Shown here: piece by piece, positions 42,590 to 54,879 of the stretch | Position numbering within the stretch: position 1 is the stretch's first letter | Layout of the letters: every line of letters starts with the position of its first letter | Assembly (NCBI RefSeq): GCF_010725885.1 | Contig: NZ_AP022600.1 | Span: forward strand, 3,968,001-4,032,000 | Reading direction: 5' to 3' | Source of the DNA: Mycolicibacterium tokaiense | GTDB lineage: Bacteria; Actinomycetota; Actinomycetes; Mycobacteriales; Mycobacteriaceae | Length of the DNA: 64,000 nt | The notes under the pieces: generated by a model | Database searches by the model: none | Seen by the model: only the letters and a program-made list of their open reading frames with translations | Told to the model about the DNA's origin: nothing | Translations under genes and position numbers: made by a program

Positions 42590-42699
42590 CGAGTACTCCG
42601 GGGTGAGAGAGGTTCGAAGGACATCTCGTCACCACGGCCAGCCCGAAAGTGCAGTCGAGAACCCGCCCGTCGCCGGGCAGGGGGTGCTCAGAAGGTATC

Positions 42700-42726
42700 G
42701 GGGCTGGCGGTGTGACCGACAGCCCC
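42700..42726 (-). terminator. Terminator hairpin after the HNH gene
   Basis: On the minus strand, 50 bp beyond the HNH stop, GGGGCTG and CAGCCCC (42700-42706, 42720-42726) pair over 7 bp, enclosing an inner 4-bp stem (42708-42711 with 42715-42718) and a 3-base loop. No U-tract follows, as often in mycobacteria. Confidence 0.5.
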
Positions 42727-42776
42727 TGACCTGTTTGTCTCAGGACTCGACATGCCGCCCAAGATACCGTGCGTGG

Positions 42777-44066
42777 TCAGCTCGCGGCCGCGGGTGGTGG
42801 TTGGTAGGGGGTGTACCACCACCAGTCACACCGAGCGCCGCCCGGTCCGGGGTGGGGAGCCACTTGCGGTGGCGCTGTGGTGGGTGGCCGGGCCAGGGAT
42901 CCGTTGGTGAGGTGTCGGCCGGTGGCGTCGGTGACCACCAGTCGGCTGGCCGGCCCCGTCAAGGTGATGCCCCGTGTGTGGTGCAGGCGATGGTGATACG
43001 GACACACCAACACGAGATTGTCGAGTTCGGTGGCGCCGCCGTCCTCCCAGTGGATCAGGTGGTGGGCGTGCAGGCCGCGGGTGGCGCCGCAGCCGGGCAC
43101 CACACACGTCCCGTGATCACGATGCTCGAGGGCGCGGCGTAGCCGGCGGTTGATGGTGCGGGTCTCGCGTCCGGCGCCGATGGGCTGGCCGTCGCGTTCG
43201 AACCACACCTCACAGGTGGCATCACAGAGCAGGTACTGCCGGTCGGCGTCGGCGAGGACGGGGCCCAGATGCAGGTTCGCAAGGCGCGATTCGACATCGA
43301 CGTGGATCACCACGGTGGTGCGCTGCCCGTGCGGGCGTGTGGTGGCGTCGGCGTCCCAGCCGGCGCGCATCAGGCTCAGGAACCCGTCCACCGGGGTCGG
43401 GAACGGTGGGGTGGTCTCGGTGAGGTTCTCGGCGTGGGCGCGTTTCCAGTCCGCGACCACCTTGTCCTGATGGGACTGCAGCCCTGCCTGGAATTCGGCG
43501 GCCTCCATGGTGGGCAGGGTGATGTGCCAGGTGGTCGAGTGGGGGCCGTGGGTGGTGGTGATCGATCGCGGCGCTTCAGGTTCTGGAACAGGTGCCGGTT
43601 CGGCCTCGGGCTCGGGCGCGGGTTCGGGTTGCGGTGCGGGTGGGGGTTCGAGCCGGACCGCTGTGCGGATCTGGGTGACCGTGGCATACCGGGCGAATTG
43701 GGCGTAGTGAGCATCGGAGCCGTCAGCGGCGCCGTCGACCACCGCGCCGATCTGATCCACCGACAGCCACCCCTCGCGCATCCCGGCCACACACTGCGGG
43801 AACTGTTCGGCGCGTTCGGCGACCGTGGTGAAGGTGTGCGCCGTATGCGGGGAGACCCCGGTTTTGGCGGCCACCAGCGAGGCCACCGAGCGGAAGCCGG
43901 TGATGCCGGCCAGCCCGTCGCGGTCGATCTCGGCGATGATCTCCACGATCCGCCCGTCGATGGCGTTGCGCTGCCCCGAGAGCTCCGCGATCTCGGCGAA
44001 CAACACCTCCAGCCGCTGCGCGGGGGTTACCCCGTCAGCGGCCGAAAGTGTTGCGCTCGTGGACAT
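42777..44066 (-). CDS. DUF222/HNH endonuclease of the 13E12 repeat family
   Basis: This 429-residue protein has an N-terminal DUF222 domain (about 10-280), a proline/glutamate-rich linker (PPPAPQPEPAPEPEAEP, near 140-165) and a C-terminal HNH domain: CVVPGC, HAHHLIHWEDGG, NLVLVCPYHHRLHH. This is the REP13E12 family, multicopy in M. tuberculosis and associated with phage integration and gene mobility. The frame is intact. It marks the accessory character of the 40.6-47.6 kb stretch. ATG 44066 is the first start giving the family length. Confidence 0.9.
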   Translation of the reverse strand: MSTSATLSAADGVTPAQRLEVLFAEIAELSGQRNAIDGRIVEIIAEIDRDGLAGITGFRSVASLVAAKTGVSPHTAHTFTTVAERAEQFPQCVAGMREGWLSVDQIGAVVDGAADGSDAHYAQFARYATVTQIRTAVRLEPPPAPQPEPAPEPEAEPAPVPEPEAPRSITTTHGPHSTTWHITLPTMEAAEFQAGLQSHQDKVVADWKRAHAENLTETTPPFPTPVDGFLSLMRAGWDADATTRPHGQRTTVVIHVDVESRLANLHLGPVLADADRQYLLCDATCEVWFERDGQPIGAGRETRTINRRLRRALEHRDHGTCVVPGCGATRGLHAHHLIHWEDGGATELDNLVLVCPYHHRLHHTRGITLTGPASRLVVTDATGRHLTNGSLARPPTTAPPQVAPHPGPGGARCDWWWYTPYQPPPAAAS

Positions 44067-44157
44067 GACCCCATTCAAACAGAGGCCACCGACAAGTTTT
44101 CTCGTCCGAGGTCTCAGGAATCGCTCCGAAAAGGTCAGCACCGGAGGCACTTACAAA

Positions 44158-44171
44158 CAAGTAGGTACTTG
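44158..44171. promoter_or_regulatory. Candidate HxlR operator upstream of the F420-type oxidoreductase
   Basis: CAAGTA-GG-TACTTG is a perfect 6-bp inverted repeat 92 bp before the LLM gene. A near-identical copy lies upstream of the hxlR gene (45547-45560). HxlR regulators typically bind TACT/AGTA-type palindromes. Confidence 0.6.
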
Positions 44172-44263
44172 CGCCTGGGATGGAACGGCGGGTTTCCTCA
44201 GTTCTTGCGTAAGCCACCCGGCCTGGCCGACCACCCCAGTAATGAACGAAAGGCGCACCGATC

Positions 44264-45106
44264 ATGCCCGACATGTCCAGCACAACCGATTCCGTCAACC
44301 AGTCCTCCCGCGTGCGCATCGGCATCCAACTGTGGCCCGGGGGTACGCCGGATTACGCGACCTGGCGCCACGCAGTGCAGCACGCCGAGGAGTTGGGCGC
44401 CGACGTGGTCTTCGGCTACGACCACCTGCACAAGCCCTTCGTCGACATCGTGGACGGTGTTCCCCATCTGCACGACGAGCAACCAGATGTCAACAACTTC
44501 GAAGGATGGACTGCCCTGGCGGCATGGGGTGAGATCACAAGAAAAGCCGAAATCGGTCTCTTGGTATCGGCCGTTCCCTTCCGTAACCCCGACCTGCTCG
44601 CCGACATGGCACGAACCGTCGACCACATCAGTGGCGGCCGACTCATCCTCGGACTCGGAACCGGTTGGTACAAGAAGGACTTCGACGTCTACCAGTACGA
44701 GTACGGCACGACGAAATCCCGATTCGACTACTTCGAAGCAAGCTTGGAGCGCATCGAGAACCGGCTGCAGCAGTTGAATCCGGCGCCGCTACGCGACATT
44801 CCGATCCTCATCGGCGGTGGCGGCGAGCGCCGTACTCTCCCGCTCGTGGCGCGCCACGCCGACATCTGGCACAGCTTCGAACCCATCGAGGAGTTCCGTC
44901 GCAAGAACGACGTGCTCAAGGGGCTCGCCGACAAGGCCGGACGTGACGAAGCAGCCATCGAACGCGGGATCAACTGGACAGACGAGAGGACCTCTGACGC
45001 CTTTGCGGCCGAGGGTGTCACCCTCTTCACCAGCGAGATTCACCCAGACGAGCACGGATTCGACTTCTCGGAGCTGGAGAGAATGCTCGCATGGCGGGAC
45101 CGCTGA
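44264..45106 (+). CDS. LLM-class F420-dependent oxidoreductase
   Basis: This 280-residue luciferase-like TIM barrel has the N-terminal RIGIQLWPGG, GADVVFGYDHLHKP, and the F420/flavin-binding segments GLLVSAVPFRNPDLLADMARTVD (in parts) and GRLILGLGTGWYKKDF. The oxidised substrate is unknown. It faces an HxlR gene, and both have the same palindrome upstream, so expression is probably induced by a small reactive molecule such as a quinone or aldehyde, which is inference. Confidence 0.9.
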   Translation: MPDMSSTTDSVNQSSRVRIGIQLWPGGTPDYATWRHAVQHAEELGADVVFGYDHLHKPFVDIVDGVPHLHDEQPDVNNFEGWTALAAWGEITRKAEIGLLVSAVPFRNPDLLADMARTVDHISGGRLILGLGTGWYKKDFDVYQYEYGTTKSRFDYFEASLERIENRLQQLNPAPLRDIPILIGGGGERRTLPLVARHADIWHSFEPIEEFRRKNDVLKGLADKAGRDEAAIERGINWTDERTSDAFAAEGVTLFTSEIHPDEHGFDFSELERMLAWRDR

Positions 45107-45135
45107 CCGCCCGTCAGGACCGCCCAGGCCCACTG

Positions 45136-45486
45136 TCACGTCCTCACGGGTTGGCTCGCCCGCGCTCCGATGCGATCCATGTGCTCGTAGCCCCATTCGC
45201 ACAGCGGCTGCAAGGCTTCGGCAAGACTCTCGCCGAACGGGGTCAACGAGTACTCGACATGAGGGGGAAGCTCCTGGAAGTCCTTGCGGTCGACGATGGA
45301 GTCTGCCTCGAGATCTCTGAGTGCCCCGATCAGTACCTTCTCGGTGACGCCGTCGACGAGGCGTCGCAGCTGGCCGAACCGCTGCGGACCGGACACGGCG
45401 AGCTGCCACAGCACCAGGAACTTCCAGCGGCCTCCGACAACGGCCAGAGCGGCGTCCAGTCCGCAGTAGAACTCACGCTGAGTCAT
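45136..45486 (-). CDS. HxlR-family winged-helix regulator
   Basis: This 116-residue protein has an N-terminal cysteine (MTQREFYCGLDAAL), the family core VVGGRWKFLVLWQLAVSG, RFGQLRRLVDGVTEKVLIGALRDLE (in parts) and YSLTPFGESL. The cysteine is placed as in redox- or electrophile-sensing HxlR proteins (YodB, QorR, HypR). It is convergent with the LLM gene, its probable target. ATG 45486 is preferred; ATG 45528 would add 14 residues. Confidence 0.87.
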   Translation of the reverse strand: MTQREFYCGLDAALAVVGGRWKFLVLWQLAVSGPQRFGQLRRLVDGVTEKVLIGALRDLEADSIVDRKDFQELPPHVEYSLTPFGESLAEALQPLCEWGYEHMDRIGARASQPVRT

Positions 45487-45546
45487 GTGGGCACACCCCT
45501 CTGTTGGTTTCCCTGGACGAGTCAACATCGGGTCCTCACCACGAGG

Positions 45547-45560
45547 CAAGTACTTACTTT
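45547..45560. promoter_or_regulatory. Candidate HxlR autoregulatory operator
   Basis: CAAGTA-CT-TACTTT matches the perfect palindrome at 44158-44171 except in the spacer and the last base. It lies 60 bp upstream of the hxlR start. Confidence 0.55.
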
Positions 45561-45599
45561 TGGGTAACCGCCCTGGGTCGGTGAGGAGGCCACAGTCGC

Positions 45600-49768
<4,169 letters not shown>

Positions 49769-49787
49769 TGGGTACCAGTTGGCAGAT

Positions 49788-50765
49788 ATGACTGCCGCCA
49801 TGAGAGACGCCATCGATGTCGTCGAGGCCATTTCCCGCCAGTTCTCGGCCACCGTGGTGGGTCAGGACTACCTGCGGGAATCGCTGCTGATCGGTCTGCT
49901 CGCGGGCGGCCACGTGCTGCTCGAAGGGGTCCCGGGGCTGGCCAAGACCACCGCCGCCCGCACCGTCGCCCACGCCATCTCCGGAGAGTTCCGCCGTATC
50001 CAATGCACACCGGATCTGCTGCCCAGCGACATCATCGGCACCCAGATCTACGACTCCTCGGCGCACACCTTCACCACTCAACTGGGTCCGGTGCACAGCA
50101 ACATCGTGTTGCTCGACGAGATCAACCGTTCCAGTGCCAAGACCCAGAGCGCCATGCTGGAGGCCATGGAGGAACGACAGACCACCATCGCCGGCGTCGA
50201 TCACCCCACTCCCGAACCGTTCCTGGTGATCGCCACCCAGAACCCGGTGGATCAGGAGGGCACGTATCCGCTCTCGGAGGCGCAGACCGACCGCTTCATG
50301 ATCAAGGAGGTGCTGCGGTACCCGACGCCGGCCGAAGAAGCGGAGATGATCTTCCGCATGGAGGCCGGGGTCTACGAGGACAACCGAAAGCCCTCCGCCA
50401 CAGTCACTCTCGACGACATCCGCCGAGTGCAGCACGCTGCCCGGGCGGTCCACATGGACCCGGTGCTGGTGCGCTACGTCACCGAGCTGGTGCACGTCAC
50501 GCGGCAGCCGGGCCGTCAGCTGCCTGGGCAGTTGGCCCGGCTGGTCGAATACGGTGCCAGCCCTCGGGCCACCATCGCGTTCTGTCGCTGCGCCAAAGCC
50601 AAGGCCGTACTGTCGGGACGCGATCACGTGTTGCCGGAAGACATCAGGGCCTTGGCCCACCGTATCCTGCGGCACCGGCTGATCCTGGGCTTCGAGGCGG
50701 TCAACGTCGGTGTCACCGCCGAAGACGTGATCGACGCGGTGCTGCAGACGGTCCGGGTGCCCTGA
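49788..50765 (+). CDS. MoxR-family AAA+ ATPase
   Basis: This 325-residue ATPase has Walker A EGVPGLAKTT, Walker B VLLDEINR, the sensor ATQNPVDQEGTYPLSEAQTDRF (in parts ATQNPVDQEG) and Arg finger region. MoxR ATPases act as chaperone-like activators of partner VWA proteins. It is first of a coupled six-gene operon (to 54750) with DUF58, two membrane proteins, a VWA-like protein and a TPR protein, 19 bp after ligA. In M. tuberculosis ligA and Rv3013 adjoin without this insertion. Confidence 0.93.
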   Translation: MTAAMRDAIDVVEAISRQFSATVVGQDYLRESLLIGLLAGGHVLLEGVPGLAKTTAARTVAHAISGEFRRIQCTPDLLPSDIIGTQIYDSSAHTFTTQLGPVHSNIVLLDEINRSSAKTQSAMLEAMEERQTTIAGVDHPTPEPFLVIATQNPVDQEGTYPLSEAQTDRFMIKEVLRYPTPAEEAEMIFRMEAGVYEDNRKPSATVTLDDIRRVQHAARAVHMDPVLVRYVTELVHVTRQPGRQLPGQLARLVEYGASPRATIAFCRCAKAKAVLSGRDHVLPEDIRALAHRILRHRLILGFEAVNVGVTAEDVIDAVLQTVRVP

Positions 50766-50774
50766 GCGGCGCTG

Positions 50775-51638
50775 ATGGGCAGGCATCTGCAGCGCGCACG
50801 ATCACACTTCGGCACCGACACCCGCGGCATGCTCGACGGCGGCCGGTATGCCCTGCTGCACACCAGGACCCTGGAACTCGACGAATTGCGACCCTACCTG
50901 CCCGGCGATGACGTGCGTGACATCGACTGGAAAGCATCGGCCCGCTCCACCGACGTCTTGGTGAAACGCTTTGTCTCCGAACAGCATCACAAGATCGTCT
51001 TGGTCGCCGATGGGGGTCGCAACGTTGGCGCTCTGGCGCCCGGCGGGGAGGTCAAGCGCGACGTCGCCGTCACCGCGATGGGCGCCGTCGGGTTGATCGC
51101 CCTGGCGCGCAGCGACGAGGTCGGTATGGTCTACGGCGACGGCCGCGGCGCGGTGTCGATCCGCAGCCGCCGCGGCGAGGCGCACATCGAGAGCCTGCTG
51201 GAGCGGTATTACACCCATGGCACCGACAGCCCGAGCGATATCGGCACCCAGCTCGCCCATGTGGCTCGCGCCCACCGCAGCCGGCTGCTGGTGATCGTGG
51301 TGTCCGACGAACCCGATGTCACCCCGGCACTGGAGCAGGCTCTGCAACGATTGTCGGGACGTCACGAGGTGCTGTGGTTACTGACCCCCGACATGCCGGC
51401 GCTGGGTGGCGACGACCACCGCGACGGATTCGACGTCGCCACCGGGCGTTTCGTCCTCGGCGCAGCCACCCTGGGCGCACGGGTGGCCGATGCCTACCGC
51501 GCCGCCGAAGAGCGCCGCACGGTCAACCTGAACAACTTCCTGACCGCCAACCGGATCCCGTTCGCACGGATCGGGGCCAGCGGCGAGATCCGTTCTGCGC
51601 TCACCCAACTCAGTCAGGTCTATCGGCATGCCGGCTGA
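50775..51638 (+). CDS. DUF58 protein
   Basis: This 287-residue protein has the DUF58 signature LRPYLPGDDVRDIDWKASAR followed by a VWA-like fold (VLVADGG, VIVVSDEPD). DUF58 partners always accompany MoxR ATPases and share the VWA-like core. The ribosome-accessible ATG at 50775 lies 9 bp after moxR. Function of the complex is unknown, possibly assembly of envelope proteins. Confidence 0.9.
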   Translation: MGRHLQRARSHFGTDTRGMLDGGRYALLHTRTLELDELRPYLPGDDVRDIDWKASARSTDVLVKRFVSEQHHKIVLVADGGRNVGALAPGGEVKRDVAVTAMGAVGLIALARSDEVGMVYGDGRGAVSIRSRRGEAHIESLLERYYTHGTDSPSDIGTQLAHVARAHRSRLLVIVVSDEPDVTPALEQALQRLSGRHEVLWLLTPDMPALGGDDHRDGFDVATGRFVLGAATLGARVADAYRAAEERRTVNLNNFLTANRIPFARIGASGEIRSALTQLSQVYRHAG

Positions 51639-52113
51639 CGATCTGCTGCAGTTCGTCGGGGAACCGCCGGCGTACTCGGGGTGGTGGTTGGTGCTCGGCA
51701 TCGTGGGCGTGCTCGCGGTGACCGGTTGGTACGTCGGGGTGTATGTGGCGACCAGGCCGACGGCACGCGCAGCGGAGCCGCGCGAGCCAGGGGGCATGCG
51801 CAGCTGGGTGATCCGCAGGCGCTTCGGCAACGACGTGCGGGACATCGGCCAACGGCACCGCCGCGGTGAACTCACCGGTGTGCAGGCCTGCGCCGAACTG
51901 AGCAGCACCCTACGGGCCTTCCTGGCATCGGCCACCGGGGTGCCGACGCCGTACCAGCACGTCGGGGAGATCGCCTCCAGCGGTGTGCCTCTGGTGGCGT
52001 CCGCGGCTCCGCTACTCGGCCGGTTGACCACCGCGCAGTTCGACCCGGCGGCCACCGCCGACGTGGCGGCGCTCGAACGCCAGGCCCAGGAGGTGATCGC
52101 GGCGTGGCACTGA
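51628..52113 (+). CDS. Membrane-anchored protein of the MoxR operon
   Basis: This 161-residue protein has one membrane helix (WWLVLGIVGVLAVTGWYVGVY) near the N-terminus and a helical cytosolic domain (VQACAELSSTLRAFLA, TADVAALERQAQEVIAAW). It corresponds by place to the DUF4381-like subunit of Gram-negative Bat operons, although I see no clear sequence signature. It overlaps the DUF58 gene by 11 bp and the next by 10 bp. Confidence 0.75.
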   Translation: MPADDLLQFVGEPPAYSGWWLVLGIVGVLAVTGWYVGVYVATRPTARAAEPREPGGMRSWVIRRRFGNDVRDIGQRHRRGELTGVQACAELSSTLRAFLASATGVPTPYQHVGEIASSGVPLVASAAPLLGRLTTAQFDPAATADVAALERQAQEVIAAWH

Positions 52114-53186
52114 ACTGGTGGCCGGTGACCCTGGTGGGACTCGCCGCGCTGATCGTTGTGGCCGCGGCGGTGTGGACGGCGCCCTTCGCCACCGACCGCA
52201 AACACGTCCGGCACCTGGCCAACGTCGCCCGCTTGACCGCCCTGCCGGAGTACGTCCGGGCCTACCGCATCTACGTCGCCTCCCTGGCGACCGCGCTGGT
52301 ACTGCTGATCGTGACATTCGCTGCGGCGGTGGTGGCCGGTGCCCGACCGACCGGGCTGCCCGAAGCCGCCCGGGCATTCGACGCCGCCTACCCGCAGGAC
52401 ACGATGCTGTGCCTGGGACAGCCTGTCACCGACCCGGCCAGCGCGCAGTTCCTCGGCTACTACGCCGGTCTCGCGCAGTCCTATGACCGGCAACGGCTGG
52501 GACTGACGTCGCAGACGCTGCGCGTCATCCCGCTGACCCGCGACCACACCTACGTCACCGACCGACTGCAGGGTCTGGCGCGTCTGGCCCGCATCCAGCA
52601 GCAGGTCGACAGCGGTGCCGCGGTCTCGGATGCCGAGCGCGCCGAACTGCAGGCGCGGGCCGGTGAATTCTCCCGCAATATCGACTACATCGATTACCGG
52701 CGCAGCGTCGCAGACGTGCTGGCCCTGTGCCTCAGCGGTTTTCCCGACGATGTCACTGCCCCGCGGCGCCAGCTCGTGTACTTCGGGCCCAGCTCGCTGG
52801 GGGCGGCCTCCGACACCAGACGGTCGCTGTTCACTGCCGAGGCGCTCGAGCAACTCGCCCGCGACGCGGACGTGCAGATCAACGTCGTCGCGCGAGCCGA
52901 TGTGGTGGACTCCGCCGAGTCCACGGACGCGCTGCGCGGGCTGGCCGAATCCACCGGCGGCACCCTGACGCTGTACAACCCGTCCGCGGACGCGCTCGCC
53001 GGACCGGGCCTGGATCCGGTGCTCGCAGCGCAACTCGACGGCATCCGCGATCATCCGCCCACCGTCGTCCTGCCCGACGGCCGGCTGGTCACCAGCGCGG
53101 CGTGGGACACCCCGCAGCCTGCGCTGATCGCGGCGGCGGTGGCCGCCGTGCTGTTGAGTCTGACGTTGGTGGTGTTGCGCCGATGA
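52104..53186 (+). CDS. Membrane protein of the MoxR operon, VWA position without MIDAS
   Basis: This 360-residue protein has two N-terminal helices (about 6-30 and 60-85), an extracytoplasmic region with two cysteines, and a C-terminal helix (ALIAAAVAAVLLSLTLVVL). The layout (two N-terminal TMs, central domain, C-terminal TM) resembles BatA/BatB VWA proteins, but no DxSxS metal site is visible. I do not recognise its family. GTG overlaps the previous stop. Confidence 0.72.
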   Translation: MALNWWPVTLVGLAALIVVAAAVWTAPFATDRKHVRHLANVARLTALPEYVRAYRIYVASLATALVLLIVTFAAAVVAGARPTGLPEAARAFDAAYPQDTMLCLGQPVTDPASAQFLGYYAGLAQSYDRQRLGLTSQTLRVIPLTRDHTYVTDRLQGLARLARIQQQVDSGAAVSDAERAELQARAGEFSRNIDYIDYRRSVADVLALCLSGFPDDVTAPRRQLVYFGPSSLGAASDTRRSLFTAEALEQLARDADVQINVVARADVVDSAESTDALRGLAESTGGTLTLYNPSADALAGPGLDPVLAAQLDGIRDHPPTVVLPDGRLVTSAAWDTPQPALIAAAVAAVLLSLTLVVLRR

Positions 53187-54052
53187 CGTTCGCACCGGTC
53201 GGTTCGACGACCCTGATCCTGGTGATCGCCACCGTGGTGCTCCTCCTGCGGCTGCTGGCGCTGTACCGCGTCTGGGCGCAGCCACGCTCGCGCGGTCGGT
53301 GGCAGGCGCTGGCGCGGTGGGCCGGGCTGACGACCGCGGCGCTGCTGCTGGTCGGGGCGGCCGCTCGGCCCGGCGTCGACGCCGACCGCGAGGTGGGGGC
53401 CGACGCATCCGCCGCCGCGGGGCCCAACATATTCCTGGTGGTGGACCGCTCGGCCGAGTCGCCTGTGATCGACATGCGCGCGCAGCTCACCGGTGTGCTC
53501 GACGAGTACCCCCGCGCCCGCGTCGCCCTCATTTCGTTTGCCACCAGCGCCACCGTCGACTGGCCGCTGTCCGAGGACGTGGCGAGTCTGCGGTCGGTGA
53601 TCGGCGGGCTGACGGCGTATGTGCCGACTGTGCCGGACCCGCAGCTGCAGGCCAATGCGTTCGCGGCCCGCGATGTACTGCGTAGCAAGATCGACACTGC
53701 CGCAACGCAGTACCCGGGCACGCCGAATCTGGTGTTCTACTTCGGCACCGGCGATCCCGACTCGGTGGTGTCTCGCGGCGCGTTCGATCTGGCGCCGGGA
53801 TCGGTGGCCGGTGGTGCGGTTTTCGAGTACCAGCCCGCGGACCCGGCCCGGTTGCAGGAGATCGCCGACCAGCTCGGGGTGCCGCTCGGTACGGCGCTAC
53901 CGGACATCGGGGACGCCGCGTCTGTCGAGTCGGTGCAGGTGGCTGACCGACACGAATTCTATTGGGCGGCTGCGCTGTTGGCGGCGCTGCTGCTACTCGC
54001 CGAGATTGCCTTCACCCTGCGTGAGTATCACCGGAACAGGCTGCGACGATGA
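53183..54052 (+). CDS. VWA-like (BatA/BatB-type) membrane protein with degenerate MIDAS
   Basis: This 289-residue protein has two N-terminal helices, a von Willebrand A-like domain (about 80-235) and a C-terminal helix (FYWAAALLAALLLLAEIAF). The strand IFLVVDRSAESP occupies the MIDAS position, but reads D-R-S-A-E rather than DxSxS, so the metal-binding site is probably altered. VALISFATSA and FYFGTGDPDS are the other VWA-like strands. It is coupled by ATGA to both neighbours. Confidence 0.8.
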   Translation: MTFAPVGSTTLILVIATVVLLLRLLALYRVWAQPRSRGRWQALARWAGLTTAALLLVGAAARPGVDADREVGADASAAAGPNIFLVVDRSAESPVIDMRAQLTGVLDEYPRARVALISFATSATVDWPLSEDVASLRSVIGGLTAYVPTVPDPQLQANAFAARDVLRSKIDTAATQYPGTPNLVFYFGTGDPDSVVSRGAFDLAPGSVAGGAVFEYQPADPARLQEIADQLGVPLGTALPDIGDAASVESVQVADRHEFYWAAALLAALLLLAEIAFTLREYHRNRLRR

Positions 54053-54750
54053 GCAGGCGCCGCCTCGTGCTGTACTCGGCGCCGTTGTGCATCGTGGTGC
54101 TGCTGATCAGTATCAAGATGATCAGCGTGGTGGTGCTCGGGGGCTCGGCGCGCGACGACTTCGCCCGCCACGACATCGGGGCACTGGACGCCGACGTGTC
54201 CTCGTTGCAGATCCTCGACATCATCGAGCCGGGCACCACCGCGTTCGCCGCGGGTACGGCCGACGTCCTGGCCGGCCGGCTTCCCGATGCCGAGCAGTCG
54301 TTCACCGAGGCGCTGGGACATGCCGACTCCTGTCCGGCGCGGGTGAACCTGCTGCTGGTGCGAGAGACGCTGGGGGATCTGGCGTTTCGTGACGGTCAGC
54401 GTGACGCGGCCATCGCGCGGTACCGGGACGCCCTGGCGGTGGCCCAAGAGGCCCAGCCGGGGTGTTTCGCGGGCAATGACGACCCCGAGGAACAGCGCCG
54501 CGCCGTGCGGGCCGATGCCGTGGCGCGATTGGAGGGCAAGCTCGCGCTGGTGCAGGGGCCGGCCCTGGCGCCACCACCTCCGCCGCCGGCGGTCGCGCCG
54601 CCGCCACCTCCGCCGGCCGGCGCCACGGTCGAGGAACCGGCGCAGCCGGATGAACCGCCCGAGCCGCGCACCCTGGGGCCCGGCGACCCGCAAGACCTGT
54701 TGCGGCGTCTGCTCGATGACGCCAACTCGGCGGGTGACGGCCGGGAATGA
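54049..54750 (+). CDS. TPR-containing membrane protein ending the MoxR operon
   Basis: This 233-residue protein has one N-terminal helix (LVLYSAPLCIVVLLISIKMIS), TPR-like repeats (AAGTADVLAGRLPDAEQSFTEAL and LGDLAFRDGQRDAAIARYRDAL, in parts) and a proline-rich tail with two PPPPPP runs. TPR proteins fill the BatC/BatE place in such operons. The last eight residues (NSAGDGRE) are encoded by the first unit of a 63-bp tandem repeat, so the C-terminus has been shaped by the repeat. Confidence 0.82.
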   Translation: MSRRRLVLYSAPLCIVVLLISIKMISVVVLGGSARDDFARHDIGALDADVSSLQILDIIEPGTTAFAAGTADVLAGRLPDAEQSFTEALGHADSCPARVNLLLVRETLGDLAFRDGQRDAAIARYRDALAVAQEAQPGCFAGNDDPEEQRRAVRADAVARLEGKLALVQGPALAPPPPPPAVAPPPPPPAGATVEEPAQPDEPPEPRTLGPGDPQDLLRRLLDDANSAGDGRE

Positions 54751-54876
54751 GTGGAAGTCGCTGTTGGCCTGGCGGGGGGATGAGCGAACTCGGCAGGTGA
54801 CGGCCGGGAATGAGTGGAGGTCGCTGTTGGCCTGGCGGGGGGATGAGCGAACTCGGCGGGTGACGGCCGGGAGTGA
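54724..54876 (+). repeat. 63-bp MIRU-like tandem repeat, 2.4 units
   Basis: Unit 1 is 54724-54786, unit 2 is 54787-54849, and a partial third runs 54850-54872 before diverging. Units 1 and 2 differ at only 2 of 63 positions. Each contains ATGA and a TGACGG junction; the ATGA of unit 1 (54747-54750) is the TPR gene's stop. Two coupled micro-ORFs result: 54747-54800 and 54810-54863, each 17 codons (beginning MSG and ending MSELG plus one residue). Overlapping start/stop signals between ORFs are a described property of mycobacterial interspersed repetitive units. Confidence 0.85.
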
Positions 54877-54879
54877 CCC

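Noticed and set aside
42664..42677. Short GCCCG/CGGGC stem upstream of the MFS gene
   Set aside because: Only 5 bp in very GC-rich sequence; expected by chance, no nearby poly-T.
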